Positions 35,984-45,156 are shown, counted from the stretch's first letter. The stretch: 64,000 nt of DNA from CAISIP01 sp038326025 (GCA_038326025.1 JBBQJP010000001.1:135060-199059), one strand, 5' to 3'. Notes: a model not told the origin generated them from the sequence alone. Made by a program: numbers and translations.

Positions 35984-38080
35984 ATGAATCCACTATTGCA
36001 AACTGGCGGTTTGCCGCTGTTCGACCAGATCCAGCCGGAACATGTCGGCCCTGCCATCGCGCAGCTGCTAGTCGAGGCTGACAAGGCCCTTGAATCCGTC
36101 ACCGAGGCAGATTTCCCGAGTGACTGGAAAGCTATTGCCTCGGTGCTTGACGTGGCGACTGAACGCCTGGGCAGTGCCTGGGGTGCCGTCAGCCACCTCA
36201 ACAGCGTAGCCGACACGCCCGCGTTACGCGCTGCCTACAACGCCAGCCTGCCCAAGGTCACCGAGTTCTGGACCCGCCTGGGTGCAGACGAGCGCCTGTA
36301 TGCCAAATACAAGGCCATCGACGCGGTCAAACTGAACACCGAACAGCGACAGGCGCACAAGAATGCCTTGCGCGATTTCGTACTCGGAGGCGCCGAACTC
36401 GCCGGCGCCGATCGGGACCGTTTTGCGGCCATCCAGGAACGGCTGGCCGAACTGAGTCAGAAATTCAGCGAAAACGCGCTGGACGCCACCGACAAGTTCA
36501 GCGACTACGCAAGCAGCGACGACATGGCCGGCGTGCCGCAGGACGTTCTGCAAAACACCCGCGAAGCGGCCGAAGCAGTCGGACGTGATGGCCACAAATT
36601 GAGCCTCAAACTGCCGTGTTACCTGCCGGTTATGCAGTTTGCCGACAACGCGCAGTTGCGCGCCACGATGTACCGTTCCTATGCAACCCGCGCATCCGAA
36701 CAGGCGCCTGAGGGCCTGCGCCAGTATGACAACACGGCGCTGATGCACGAGATCCTGGCCTTGCGTCAAGAAGAAGCCCGCCTGCTAGGATTCGCCAACT
36801 ACGGCGAACTGTCCCTTAAGTCCAAAATGGCCACGTCGCCGCAGGCGGTGGTCGATTTCCTTAGCGACCTAGCTCGCCGGGCCAAGCCATTTGGTGAACA
36901 GGATCTGGCCGACCTGCGCCAGTTCGCGGCCACCGAGCTGGGCATCGACGATCCACAACCCTGGGATTGGGCCTATATCGGCGAAAAGCTCAAGCATGCG
37001 CGATTTGCTTTCAGCGAGCAGGAAGTCAAGCAGTATTTCCCCTTGCCCAAGGTGCTCGAAGGCCTGTTCAAGATCGTCGAAACCTTGTTCGACGTTGCCA
37101 TCCGTCCCGACACGACACCGGTGTGGAATCCGGGCGTGCGTTTTTATCGTATCGAGCGCAATACCCCGTCTGCCAACCCGTCAACCGCCGGCACGGCTCT
37201 GGTCGGACAGTTCTATCTCGATACCACCGCGCGCGAAGGCAAACGTGGCGGCGCCTGGATGGATGATGTGCGCGGACGCTGGTTGCGTCCCGACAACGGC
37301 GAGTTGCAGACGCCGGTGGCCCATCTGGTCTGCAATTTCGCCGAAGGCGTGATGCGCGACGGCGTGCGCCAGAGCGCACTGCTCACCCACGACGACGTGA
37401 CCACGTTGTTTCACGAGTTCGGTCACGGCCTGCACCATATGCTGACCCGCGTCAACGAGCGCCAGGTGTCCGGCATCAGTGGCGTCGAATGGGACGCGGT
37501 CGAATTGCCCAGCCAGTTCATGGAAAACTTCTGCTGGGAATGGAGTGTGTTGAGCCACATGACGGCACATGTCGATACTGGCGAACCCTTGCCACGCGCG
37601 TTGTACGACAAGATGCTGGCAGCCCGCAACTACCAAAGCGGCATGCAGACATTGCGCCAGATCGAATTCTCCTTGTTCGACATGCTGCTGCATACCGAGC
37701 ACAACCCGAGCGATGATGTCCTGCCGCTGCTTGGCAGGGTGCGCCGTGAGGTGGCCGTGATGACGCCGCCGCCATGGAGCCGCACGCCGAATACGTTCAG
37801 CCATGTCTTTGCCGGCGGTTATGCCGCGGGCTACTACAGCTACAAGTGGGCCGAGGTGCTCAGCGCGGATGCCTATGCCGCATTTGAGGAAACCGCAGAC
37901 AAATCCGGCTTGCCAGATGTACAAACCGGTAGAAAATACCTGGAAACCATTCTGGCCGCTGGCGGAAGCCGGCCTGCAATGGAATCGTTCAAGGCGTTTC
38001 GCGGCCGGGAGCCGCAACTCGACGCCTTGTTACGCCATCAGGGTATGGCAGACGCCGCTTTGCCGGCAGGGAGGGAATGA
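35984..38080 (+). CDS. prlC: M3-family metallopeptidase, oligopeptidase A
   Basis: Cytoplasmic zinc peptidase that degrades oligopeptides, including cleaved signal peptides. The 698-aa product has the M3 zinc motif HEFGHGLHHML (about residues 470-480) with the downstream Glu in GVEWDAVELPSQFMENF, and the substrate-side segment FAGGYAAGYYSYKWAEVLSADAY near the C-terminus. The ATG at 35984 gives MNPLLQTGGLPLFDQI, which matches the family start; the frame is open 11 codons further upstream. The next gene begins 4 bases after its stop, suggesting co-transcription. folD-prlC adjacency is common in Burkholderiales. Confidence 0.94.
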   Translation: MNPLLQTGGLPLFDQIQPEHVGPAIAQLLVEADKALESVTEADFPSDWKAIASVLDVATERLGSAWGAVSHLNSVADTPALRAAYNASLPKVTEFWTRLGADERLYAKYKAIDAVKLNTEQRQAHKNALRDFVLGGAELAGADRDRFAAIQERLAELSQKFSENALDATDKFSDYASSDDMAGVPQDVLQNTREAAEAVGRDGHKLSLKLPCYLPVMQFADNAQLRATMYRSYATRASEQAPEGLRQYDNTALMHEILALRQEEARLLGFANYGELSLKSKMATSPQAVVDFLSDLARRAKPFGEQDLADLRQFAATELGIDDPQPWDWAYIGEKLKHARFAFSEQEVKQYFPLPKVLEGLFKIVETLFDVAIRPDTTPVWNPGVRFYRIERNTPSANPSTAGTALVGQFYLDTTAREGKRGGAWMDDVRGRWLRPDNGELQTPVAHLVCNFAEGVMRDGVRQSALLTHDDVTTLFHEFGHGLHHMLTRVNERQVSGISGVEWDAVELPSQFMENFCWEWSVLSHMTAHVDTGEPLPRALYDKMLAARNYQSGMQTLRQIEFSLFDMLLHTEHNPSDDVLPLLGRVRREVAVMTPPPWSRTPNTFSHVFAGGYAAGYYSYKWAEVLSADAYAAFEETADKSGLPDVQTGRKYLETILAAGGSRPAMESFKAFRGREPQLDALLRHQGMADAALPAGRE

Positions 38081-38084
38081 CATT

Positions 38085-38750
38085 ATGAAAATGACCTGGT
38101 CCTTGCAGATCCAACGCGGCGCCTGTGCGGCTGCTTTGCTGCTCGTGGTTGGCGCTGCCGATGCGCAGACTGTATACCGCATCGTCGGCCCTGACGGGAA
38201 AGTCACTTTTTCTGACAAACCGCCGGTGAATCCGGCTACGGTCAGCGTGACCGGCCCCGGGGGAAAACCGGTCCCGGTCCGCGCAGACGAAGCCGTATTG
38301 CCGTTTGAATTGCGCCAATCGATGGCACGTTTTCCGGTCACCTTGTATAGCGGCCCGGGTTGCGTACCATGCAACGCCGGCAGACTGCTGTTGCAGGGCC
38401 GGGGCGTTCCGTATACCGAGTTCAATGTCAGCAGCAATGCCGATATCGATGCGCTTCAGCGCATCAGTGGCGAGAACTCACTGCCGTTCCTGACCATCGG
38501 CGGGCAGAAGATCAAGGGTTATTCGCAGACCGAATGGACCCAGTTTCTGAACGCGGCGAATTACCCCGCAACGTCGCGTCTGCCCAGCGGATTCAACTTC
38601 GCAGCGGCCAAGCCGCTTGTCACGACGCAGCAAGCGGAACCCGCGGCGGTAGCCGACGCGCCGGCCGCCGCGGCCGCAACCGGCGCGGCAGCTCCGCTGG
38701 CAGCACCACCAGCCGCCAACGCAACCAACCCGACCGGCATCAAGTTCTGA
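38085..38750 (+). CDS. Exported DUF4124-glutaredoxin domain protein
   Basis: Periplasmic thioredoxin-fold protein of unknown substrate. The 221-aa product has a signal peptide (MKMTWSLQIQ to GAADAQ), a DUF4124 segment (about residues 29-60, TVYRIVGPDGKVTFSDKPP), a glutaredoxin-like domain (about 85-165) with the dithiol CVPC in YSGPGCVPCNAGR and the cis-Pro region SLPFLTIGGQKIKGYS, and an Ala-rich tail (about 185-215). It starts 4 bases after the prlC stop, so it is likely expressed with the oligopeptidase. The DUF4124 plus Grx combination recurs in betaproteobacteria but is not functionally characterised to my knowledge. Confidence 0.85.
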   Translation: MKMTWSLQIQRGACAAALLLVVGAADAQTVYRIVGPDGKVTFSDKPPVNPATVSVTGPGGKPVPVRADEAVLPFELRQSMARFPVTLYSGPGCVPCNAGRLLLQGRGVPYTEFNVSSNADIDALQRISGENSLPFLTIGGQKIKGYSQTEWTQFLNAANYPATSRLPSGFNFAAAKPLVTTQQAEPAAVADAPAAAAATGAAAPLAAPPAANATNPTGIKF

Positions 38751-38781
38751 TCAACCTGCCGACGTCCTGCCAGCGTGTGTT

Positions 38782-39465
38782 TCAGGCTGGGTTGAAGGAC
38801 ATGGTCCGGACGCCGTCGCGGGTTCCCAGCAGGCAGATGTCGGCCTTCTGGTGCGCAAAAACGCCCACGGTCACAACGCCCGGCCACTGACTCACGGTGG
38901 ACTCGAGTGCCAGCGGGTCGGAGATGACCAGCCCCTGCACGTCCAGAATATGCTGACCGTTGTCGGTCACCAGCGGTCGACCATCGATCAGGCGCAGGCG
39001 GGCCTGCGCGCCCATGGCCGCAAACTGTCGCGTAATCCGGGCACAGGCCATCGGGATCACCTCCACGGGCAATGGGAACGCGCCCAGGGTTGTCACCAGT
39101 TTGGTCGCATCGGCGATGCAGATGAAGCGATCGGACTGGGCCGCGACGATCTTCTCGCGCGTCAATGCAGCGCCGCCGCCCTTGATCATGTTCCCATGCT
39201 CGTCGATCTCGTCGGCACCGTCCACGTAAACCGACAAGGTGCCGACATCGTTGCAATCAAATACCGGTATGCCGGCAGCGCGCAGCCGCTCACTGCTGGC
39301 TTCGGAGCTGGACACCGCGCCGGCGATCGTATGCTTGATGTCGGCCAGGGCGTCTATGAACTTGTTCACGGTCGATCCCGTACCGACACCGACCAGTTCA
39401 CCGGGCACCACATATTGCAAAGCGGCCTGGCCAACCATGGCCTTGAGTTCGTCTTGAGAAAGCAT
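38782..39465 (-). CDS. rpiA: Ribose-5-phosphate isomerase A
   Basis: Interconverts ribose 5-phosphate and ribulose 5-phosphate in the pentose phosphate pathway. The 227-aa protein shows VGVGTGSTVNKFIDAL, SSEASSERLRAAGI, YVDGADEIDEHGNMIKGGGAALTREK with the catalytic Asp/Glu/Lys set, and the C-terminal GVFAHQKADICLLGT. The ATG at 39465 begins MLSQDELK, as in RpiA; the open frame continues 22 codons further into the shared promoter space. Divergent from pyrD with 65 bases between start codons, an order common in Burkholderiales. Confidence 0.96.
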   Translation of the reverse strand: MLSQDELKAMVGQAALQYVVPGELVGVGTGSTVNKFIDALADIKHTIAGAVSSSEASSERLRAAGIPVFDCNDVGTLSVYVDGADEIDEHGNMIKGGGAALTREKIVAAQSDRFICIADATKLVTTLGAFPLPVEVIPMACARITRQFAAMGAQARLRLIDGRPLVTDNGQHILDVQGLVISDPLALESTVSQWPGVVTVGVFAHQKADICLLGTRDGVRTMSFNPA

Positions 39466-39530
39466 GGGAAATACCGGCGCTGAACGCCGCACAGGTTTGG
39501 GACAATAGGGTGTCAACTTCCAATTATCCA

Positions 39531-40586
39531 ATGTCGCTCATCCCCTACGCGCTGGCGCGCCCTTTTCTCTTCGGCCTGGATGCCGAGACAGCCCATGAAC
39601 TCACGCTTGACGCCCTCGCCCGGACCCAGCGTACGCCGCTGGCCTGGGCATATTGCGCCGGCATGGTGGAAGATCCGGTACACCTTGCCGGACTGCGTTT
39701 CCCGAACCGCGTGGGCCTTGCCGCCGGGTTGGACAAGAACGCGCGTTGCATCGATGCCCTTGGCTCAATGGGTTTCGGTTTCGTCGAGGTGGGCACCGTC
39801 ACGCCAAAGGGTCAACCTGGCAATCCCCGGCCCCGCATGTTCCGTCTGCCACAGGCAAAGGCGCTGATCAATCGACTGGGGTTCAACAACGATGGACTCG
39901 ACGCGTTCCTGGCCCACGTCGGCCAGGCATCGTTCCGCCAGAAAGGCCGGATCCTCGGGCTCAACATCGGCAAGAACGCGAGTACCGCGATCGAAAACGC
40001 GGCGCAGGACTATCTCGCTTGCCTGGACGGCGTGTACCCCCATGCAGACTACGTCGCGGTCAACATATCCAGTCCCAACACGCGCAATCTGCGCGAACTG
40101 CAGAATGACGCGGCTCTCGACGCACTGTTGGCCAGCCTGCAGCAACGGCGCCTGCAATTGCGTGAGCAGCACAGCCGCGAAGTGCCCTTGTTCGTCAAAG
40201 TAGCACCCGATCTCGACCCGACCCAGGTGCAGGCTATCGCGCAGGCGCTGCAGCGCCACGGCATGGATGGTGTGATTGCCACCAACACCACGATCGACCG
40301 CAGCGCGATCCAGGGACTGCCGCACCACGAGGAAACCGGCGGACTGTCGGGCACACCGGTTTACGCGCACAGCAACCGCGTGATCGGGCAGTTGCGGCAG
40401 GCACTGGGTAAAGACTTCCCGATCATCGGCGTTGGCGGCATCCTGAGCGCGGCCGACGCGGTTGGCAAGATTCAGGCCGGCGCCGACGTGGTGCAAATCT
40501 ATACCGGCCTGATTTATCAGGGCCCGGCCCTGGTGGAACAGGCGGCCCGGGCCATCAAGGCGCAGTGTCCGGCCCTACGCGGCTGA
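39531..40586 (+). CDS. pyrD: Dihydroorotate dehydrogenase (quinone), class 2
   Basis: Membrane-associated FMN enzyme oxidising dihydroorotate to orotate with quinone. The 351-aa protein starts with the class 2 N-terminal helical region (MSLIPYALARPFLFGLDAET), then PNRVGLAAGLDKNARCIDAL, GFVEVGTVTPKGQPGNPRPR, VNISSPNTRNLRELQ with the catalytic Ser, FVKVAPDLD and the C-terminal FMN site GVGGILSAADAVGKIQAGAD. The ATG at 39531 is chosen; an alternative 21 bases upstream adds residues not typical of PyrD. Divergent from rpiA. Confidence 0.96.
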   Translation: MSLIPYALARPFLFGLDAETAHELTLDALARTQRTPLAWAYCAGMVEDPVHLAGLRFPNRVGLAAGLDKNARCIDALGSMGFGFVEVGTVTPKGQPGNPRPRMFRLPQAKALINRLGFNNDGLDAFLAHVGQASFRQKGRILGLNIGKNASTAIENAAQDYLACLDGVYPHADYVAVNISSPNTRNLRELQNDAALDALLASLQQRRLQLREQHSREVPLFVKVAPDLDPTQVQAIAQALQRHGMDGVIATNTTIDRSAIQGLPHHEETGGLSGTPVYAHSNRVIGQLRQALGKDFPIIGVGGILSAADAVGKIQAGADVVQIYTGLIYQGPALVEQAARAIKAQCPALRG

Positions 40587-40601
40587 TCGTATTGCCGCGG
40601 C

Positions 40602-41702
40602 TCAAGTACGCAGCATCTGCATGACCTGCTGCGCAATGGCCAGCGAACTGGTCAGGCCCGGAGACTCGATGCCAAACAGGTTGACCAGGCCTTTGATACC
40701 ATGCATTGCGGGCCCCTGGATCACGAAATCTGAACTGCCATCCTGTGCCGGCTTGAGTTTGGGCCGGATGCCGGCGTATCCGGGCGTCAAGGCGTCGTCC
40801 TGCAGAGCGGGCCAGTACTTGCGCACCTCGGCATAGAAACCATCACCACGTGCGGGATCGACCACCAGATCGTCCGGCGAATCCACCCATTGCACGTCCG
40901 GCCCGAACTTGGCCTGCCCGCCGAGGTCCAGGGTCAGGTGCACACCCAGGCCCGCCCCTTCAGGCACCGGATAAATCAAATGCGAGAACGGGGATCGACC
41001 GGCCAACGTGAAATAGTTGCCCTTGGCGTAGTAGGCGCGCGCCAGGAACTGCGCCGGGAAACCCTTGAACCTGCGCGCCAGATCCGGCGCGGTCAACCCC
41101 GCTGAGTTGACCAGGATCCGGGTGCGCAAATGGGTACCATCAGCCGCGATCAACTCGATACCGTCAGGCGTGCACGACACCGAATCCAGCGTTGACTCCA
41201 GCGCCAAAACTCCACCGGCGTTTTCCATGTCGCCTTGCAAGGCCAGCATCAGCGCATGGCTGTCAATGATGCCGGTGCTGGGCGAATGCAGTGCTGCCAC
41301 GCACGAGAGCGCGGGCTCCAACGCCACCGCCTGCGCCTGACTGAGCAATTGCAGATCGGTCACTCCATTGGCAGCCGCCATCAGACGGATCTGCTCCAAC
41401 TGACCTACCTGCTCCGCCGCTGTTGCCACGATCAGCTTGCCGCAGCGGCGATAACCGACCCCCATTGCATCGCAATAGGCGTACAGCAAGGCCTTGCCCC
41501 GCACACACAATTCGGCCTTTAGTGACCCCTGCGGGTAATAGATGCCCGCATGGATCACTTCGCTGTTGCGCGAACTGGTGCCCGTGCCGATGCCCTGACC
41601 AGACTCCAGCAACAGCACCTCCTGCCCCTGCAAGGCGAGTTCCCGCGCCACGGCGAGACCCACCACGCCGGCCCCGACCACGACGGCATCAACTGTATCC
41701 AT
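40602..41702 (-). CDS. FAD-dependent oxidoreductase, L-2-hydroxyglutarate oxidase-like
   Basis: DAO-superfamily flavoprotein resembling LhgO/YgaF, which oxidises L-2-hydroxyglutarate to 2-oxoglutarate. The 366-aa protein has the N-terminal FAD motif VVVGAGVVGLAVARELA, TGTSSRNSEVIHAGIYYPQGSLK (diagnostic of this subfamily), a middle substrate domain (KGNYFTLAGRSPFSHLIYPVPE) and a C-terminal GIKGLVNLFGIESPGLTSSLAI closing the FAD site. At 366 aa it is slightly shorter than E. coli LhgO, and the substrate is inferred from similarity only. The SIMPL gene lies 16 bases upstream on the same strand, so the two may be co-transcribed. Confidence 0.85.
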   Translation of the reverse strand: MDTVDAVVVGAGVVGLAVARELALQGQEVLLLESGQGIGTGTSSRNSEVIHAGIYYPQGSLKAELCVRGKALLYAYCDAMGVGYRRCGKLIVATAAEQVGQLEQIRLMAAANGVTDLQLLSQAQAVALEPALSCVAALHSPSTGIIDSHALMLALQGDMENAGGVLALESTLDSVSCTPDGIELIAADGTHLRTRILVNSAGLTAPDLARRFKGFPAQFLARAYYAKGNYFTLAGRSPFSHLIYPVPEGAGLGVHLTLDLGGQAKFGPDVQWVDSPDDLVVDPARGDGFYAEVRKYWPALQDDALTPGYAGIRPKLKPAQDGSSDFVIQGPAMHGIKGLVNLFGIESPGLTSSLAIAQQVMQMLRT

Positions 41703-41718
41703 GGTGCGCCTGTGCGAC

Positions 41719-42432
41719 TTATTTCAGTTGCACGGTACCCGACACCGTGACGACCACTGCCGTCTTGCCCGCTTCGATCGGCACGGCTGCGTCGGAAACC
41801 GCACCCTTGGCCTGCATCGCCATCATGCGCGGATGCGGCGAATTCCCCTGGTCGTTCGCTTGCACGGCGATTTCGCGCAAGCCGTATGCGGCGAATCCGA
41901 AACCCTTGGCGATGTCGCTGGCCTGGGCCTTGAAACGCGTGATCGCCATGCCCTGGGCCTGGTCTTGCGCGCGGGCACGCTGCTCACGACTGAGGCTGAA
42001 CTGCACACCCGCCATGGTCAAGGTCTGCACCTTGCCGGCTGCCGCGCCAATCAGCGCAAAATCGCGCCCCTCAAGCACCAGTTCCACCGTACCTTGCCAG
42101 CCCGTGATGCGCCCATCGCGGGCATGTTGCGGGTAAAGATTGAAATTGCCGGTGCGCACGTCAAGTTGCCCCGGCTGGGCGAGCTGACGCACGCCTTGCA
42201 ACGCGGCTTCCAGAGCCTGCTTGAGTTGCGCCTGCACCTGCGCGGCGTCCGTGCCGTCGCGCGTGGTGTTCATGCTCAACATCAGCCAGTCCTGCTGGAC
42301 TTCGACCGTGGCATCGGCCGACAGCTGGACCACGTTCTGCGGCGCGGCAGCCGGCACAACCTGTGCAATCGCCGTCATCGTGGCCAGCTGGATCGCCAAG
42401 CCGGCCGCTATCACCTTCAACCATCTATTCAT
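41719..42432 (-). CDS. SIMPL-domain (DUF541) periplasmic protein
   Basis: Exported protein of the SIMPL/DUF541 family, members of which are linked to oxidative-stress tolerance and outer-membrane quality control. The 237-aa product has a signal peptide (MNRWLKVIAAGLAIQLATMT to AIAQ) and one SIMPL domain over about residues 40-230, with family-like blocks LSADATVEVQQDWLMLSMNT, YPQHARDGRITGWQGTVELV and QAKGAVSDAAVPIEAGKTAV VVTVSGTVQL at the C-terminus. The ATG at 42432 is preferred over one 21 bases upstream as it begins the signal peptide. Probable operon with the following oxidase gene. Confidence 0.85.
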   Translation of the reverse strand: MNRWLKVIAAGLAIQLATMTAIAQVVPAAAPQNVVQLSADATVEVQQDWLMLSMNTTRDGTDAAQVQAQLKQALEAALQGVRQLAQPGQLDVRTGNFNLYPQHARDGRITGWQGTVELVLEGRDFALIGAAAGKVQTLTMAGVQFSLSREQRARAQDQAQGMAITRFKAQASDIAKGFGFAAYGLREIAVQANDQGNSPHPRMMAMQAKGAVSDAAVPIEAGKTAVVVTVSGTVQLK

Positions 42433-42540
42433 GCGAAAACTCCATTGATGCAATGTCGGAATAGTGGACGTGTCGCCGCCCGGTCAGTCTTGCATCCAAT
42501 CGGGCGCGCAGCAGCCCGACATGCCGATATGCCGGTGACT

Positions 42541-42819
42541 TCACGGGCTCACTTTGGCCCTGTCAAGTCGGAGTTGGCGCAGTTGCTGGCGGATCTCCGC
42601 GCGCTCCTGTTCGGTCAAGTGACGCTCGACGGGCGTCGCGTCTGCCGACGTCGCCGTCGGCTCCCACTGGCGGTGCGCCTGCAGGATGATGCGCAACTCG
42701 GTGCGTCGCTGCTCCCTGCTGATGTTGCCGGCAGGTTCGATCGATGCCGACGGCGCGGACTGGCCCCATACGACCGCACTGGTGGTGCATGTGGCGATGA
42801 TCAGCAGGCAATTGCGCAT
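42541..42819 (-). CDS. Small secreted protein of unknown function
   Basis: A 92-aa product with a probable signal peptide (MRNCLLIIATCTTSAVVWGQ) and a charged, helix-forming mature part (SREQRRTELRIILQAHRQ, HLTEQERAEIRQQLRQLRLD). I do not recognise a named family. The ATG at 42819 begins the signal peptide; the open frame upstream to 43116 runs antisense through the ompR promoter and start and is not used. It is divergent from ompR and could share regulation with it. Confidence 0.6.
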   Translation of the reverse strand: MRNCLLIIATCTTSAVVWGQSAPSASIEPAGNISREQRRTELRIILQAHRQWEPTATSADATPVERHLTEQERAEIRQQLRQLRLDRAKVSP

Positions 42820-42894
42820 GCGACAAGAATACCGCGTTCGCAGTACCGTTCCGGACGTACCGCACCCAACAGAAATGTGCCATCGTCGCCTGAG

Positions 42895-42971
42895 TTGTAA
42901 CAGTCTGTCAGGCATTGACGCTTTGACGGCACCAGGGCCGATTGAAGCCATCAGAATGGGTGCTGTTACAA
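42895..42971. promoter_or_regulatory. Inverted repeat flanking the ompR promoter region
   Basis: TTGTAACAG at 42895-42903 and its exact reverse complement CTGTTACAA at 42963-42971 bracket the space in front of ompR; the second copy lies just before the AAGGAGAG ribosome-binding site (about 42976-42983). Both contain GTAAC/GTTAC, the core of OmpR half-sites in enterobacteria. Autoregulation by OmpR is a reasonable inference, not shown. Confidence 0.4.
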
Positions 42972-42986
42972 ATTCAAGGAGAGACC

Positions 42987-43718
42987 ATGGCGCAAGCTTC
43001 TGGCCGCAGTGACAAGATTTTGGTCGTCGACGATGACAGCCGCATACGCGACTTGTTGCGGCGCTATCTGAGTCAGGAAGGTTTCGAGGTCTTCCAGGCC
43101 GAAGACGGCAAGGCACTCAACCGCATCCTGCTGCGCGAGACGGTCGACCTGATTGTGCTTGACCTGATGTTGCCCGGAGAAGACGGACTGTCGATCTGCC
43201 GGCGGCTACGCGCCGCCAATGACCGCACCCCGATCATCATGCTCACGGCCAAGGTCGAAGACGTGGACCGGATCGTCGGCCTGGAAGTCGGGGCCGATGA
43301 TTACCTCGGCAAACCGTTCAATCCGCGCGAGTTGCTGGCCCGTATCAATGCGGTGTTGCGCCGTCGTCCGGTGGCAGAAGCCCCCGGGGCACCGTCGAGC
43401 GAGAACGAAGTCGTGCAGTTCGGACCTTTCAGTTTCGATCTGGGCGCGCGCAGCCTGCACAAATCGGGCCAGGAGCTTGCTCTGACCACCGGTGAATTCG
43501 CAATGCTCAAGGCTCTGGTGCGTCACCCGCGCCAACCGATGTCACGCGAAAAACTGGCCCAGCTGGCGCGTGGACGCGAATTCGAACCGTTTGATCGCAG
43601 CCTGGACGTGCAGATCTCGCGCCTGCGCAAGATGATCGAGGCTGATCCGGCAAGCCCACGGTATATACAGACAGTCTGGGGCGTCGGCTACGTCTTTGTT
43701 CCGGACGGAACCGCCTGA
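42987..43718 (+). CDS. ompR: OmpR-family response regulator
   Basis: Transcription factor of an OmpR/EnvZ-type osmolarity or envelope-signal system. The 243-aa protein has a receiver domain (ILVVDDDSRIRDLL, phosphoacceptor Asp in LIVLDLMLPGEDGLSICR, Thr in IIMLTAK, Lys in LGKPFNPRELLARI) and a C-terminal winged helix (FGPFSFDLGARSLHKSG, SLDVQISRLRKMIEADP, QTVWGVGYVF). The start at 42987 follows AAGGAGAG; the frame is open 15 codons upstream. The kinase gene starts 5 bases after its stop. The similarity to OmpR is strong along the whole length. Confidence 0.93.
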   Translation: MAQASGRSDKILVVDDDSRIRDLLRRYLSQEGFEVFQAEDGKALNRILLRETVDLIVLDLMLPGEDGLSICRRLRAANDRTPIIMLTAKVEDVDRIVGLEVGADDYLGKPFNPRELLARINAVLRRRPVAEAPGAPSSENEVVQFGPFSFDLGARSLHKSGQELALTTGEFAMLKALVRHPRQPMSREKLAQLARGREFEPFDRSLDVQISRLRKMIEADPASPRYIQTVWGVGYVFVPDGTA

Positions 43719-43723
43719 GCGCG

Positions 43724-45118
43724 GTGGCGACCGGTCCGGCGGAGTCCGGCGCGGCGATGTCGCCGACGCCAGACAAGATTTTGCTGCCGTCCTCCCACAA
43801 GGGTGGATTCGGGCTATTCGGCCGCACGTTCTTTCTGTTGGCCGCCCTGCTGCTGGTCAGCATCCTGGCGTGGCTGCAGACTTTGCGCGTGTTCGAACTC
43901 GAACCCCGTGCGGTGCAGACTGCGCAGCAGATCGCCTCCATCGTCAACCTCAGCCGGGCCGCCCTGATCCATTCTGACTCGATCGCGCGGGTATCGCTGA
44001 TCAAGACCATGACCGAGCAGGAGGCGGTGCGCATACTTCCGCGCGAGCCCGACGACCGATTCCAGCGGTTTCCACTCGACGAGCTGGGCTTGCGCATGAC
44101 GCGGGAGCTCGAGTTCCGGCTGGGGGCGGACACGGTGGTGGCCACCAGCGTCAACGATGAACCGGGACTGTGGATCGGCTTCACCATCGACGAGGACCGG
44201 TACTGGATGCTCACCGACCGGGCCCGGCTCAACCCGCCAGTCGGAAAGACCTGGATCATCTGGCTGGTGACTGCTACGGCCTTGTCGCTCGCCGGTGCGG
44301 CCCTGATCGCAGGTCTGATCAACCGGCCGCTGAAAAACCTGTCGGTAGCGGCCGGTCGGATACGCGAGGGTGATTTCGCCTCAGCTCACCTGGACGAAAC
44401 CGCCGCCGCCAACGAAATTCGAGGAGTCAACATCGAATTCAACCGCATGGCCCGCAAGCTGGCGCAGATCGAGCAGGACCGGGTCATCATGCTTGCGGGC
44501 ATTTCGCACGATCTGCGCACCCCGCTGGCGCGTCTGCGCCTGGAAACCGAGCTGAGTGTCAGCGACGAGGCGGCGCGCAGCCACATGGCGACCGACATCG
44601 ATCAGGTCAACGCCATCATCAACAAGTTCATGGACTATGCCCGGCCGGACCACATCGCGTTGTCACCGATCGCCTTGATCGATGTCGTCAATCGCTGCAT
44701 CTACGCACTCAAGGATGTGAGCGACGTGCGCCTGCACGTCGATGTGCCGGACGACATCACGGTACTGGCCGACGAAGTCGATCTGGTGCGCGTAATCACC
44801 AATCTGCTGGAGAACGCGACACGTTACGGTCGTTCGGCAGACAGCGGGCTTGCGGAGATTGACCTGGTTGCGACAGCCAGCGACACACGCGTGGCGATTG
44901 CCATTGCGGACAAGGGCCCCGGCGCCAGCCAGGAGCACCTGGAGCACCTGACCAAGGCATTTTTCCGCGGCGACAGCGCCCGCACGGCGGCAACCGGGGC
45001 CGGACTGGGCCTGGCCATCGTGGAGAAGAACATTCAGCGCATGGGCGGCACACTGGTATTGCGCAATCGCGAATCCGGCGGGATGTCGGTGCGTATCGAA
45101 CTCAATCGGTCGCGTTAG
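43724..45118 (+). CDS. envZ: EnvZ-family sensor histidine kinase
   Basis: Membrane kinase partner of OmpR. The 464-aa protein has a first membrane helix (about residues 36-56, FFLLAALLLVSILAWLQTL), a periplasmic region of about 110 residues, a second helix (about 180-200), HAMP (RPLKNLSVAAGRIREGDF), HisKA H-box LAGISHDLRTPLARLRLETE (His about 260), and HATPase blocks NLLENATRYGR, DKGPGA and GAGLGLAIVEKNIQRMGG. The start is GTG at 43724; an ATG at 43757 is a good alternative. Organised as an operon with ompR. Confidence 0.92.
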   Translation: MATGPAESGAAMSPTPDKILLPSSHKGGFGLFGRTFFLLAALLLVSILAWLQTLRVFELEPRAVQTAQQIASIVNLSRAALIHSDSIARVSLIKTMTEQEAVRILPREPDDRFQRFPLDELGLRMTRELEFRLGADTVVATSVNDEPGLWIGFTIDEDRYWMLTDRARLNPPVGKTWIIWLVTATALSLAGAALIAGLINRPLKNLSVAAGRIREGDFASAHLDETAAANEIRGVNIEFNRMARKLAQIEQDRVIMLAGISHDLRTPLARLRLETELSVSDEAARSHMATDIDQVNAIINKFMDYARPDHIALSPIALIDVVNRCIYALKDVSDVRLHVDVPDDITVLADEVDLVRVITNLLENATRYGRSADSGLAEIDLVATASDTRVAIAIADKGPGASQEHLEHLTKAFFRGDSARTAATGAGLGLAIVEKNIQRMGGTLVLRNRESGGMSVRIELNRSR

Positions 45119-45156
45119 GCCCGCTGGCGCAACACCGCCCCATCACGGCGGCGGGC

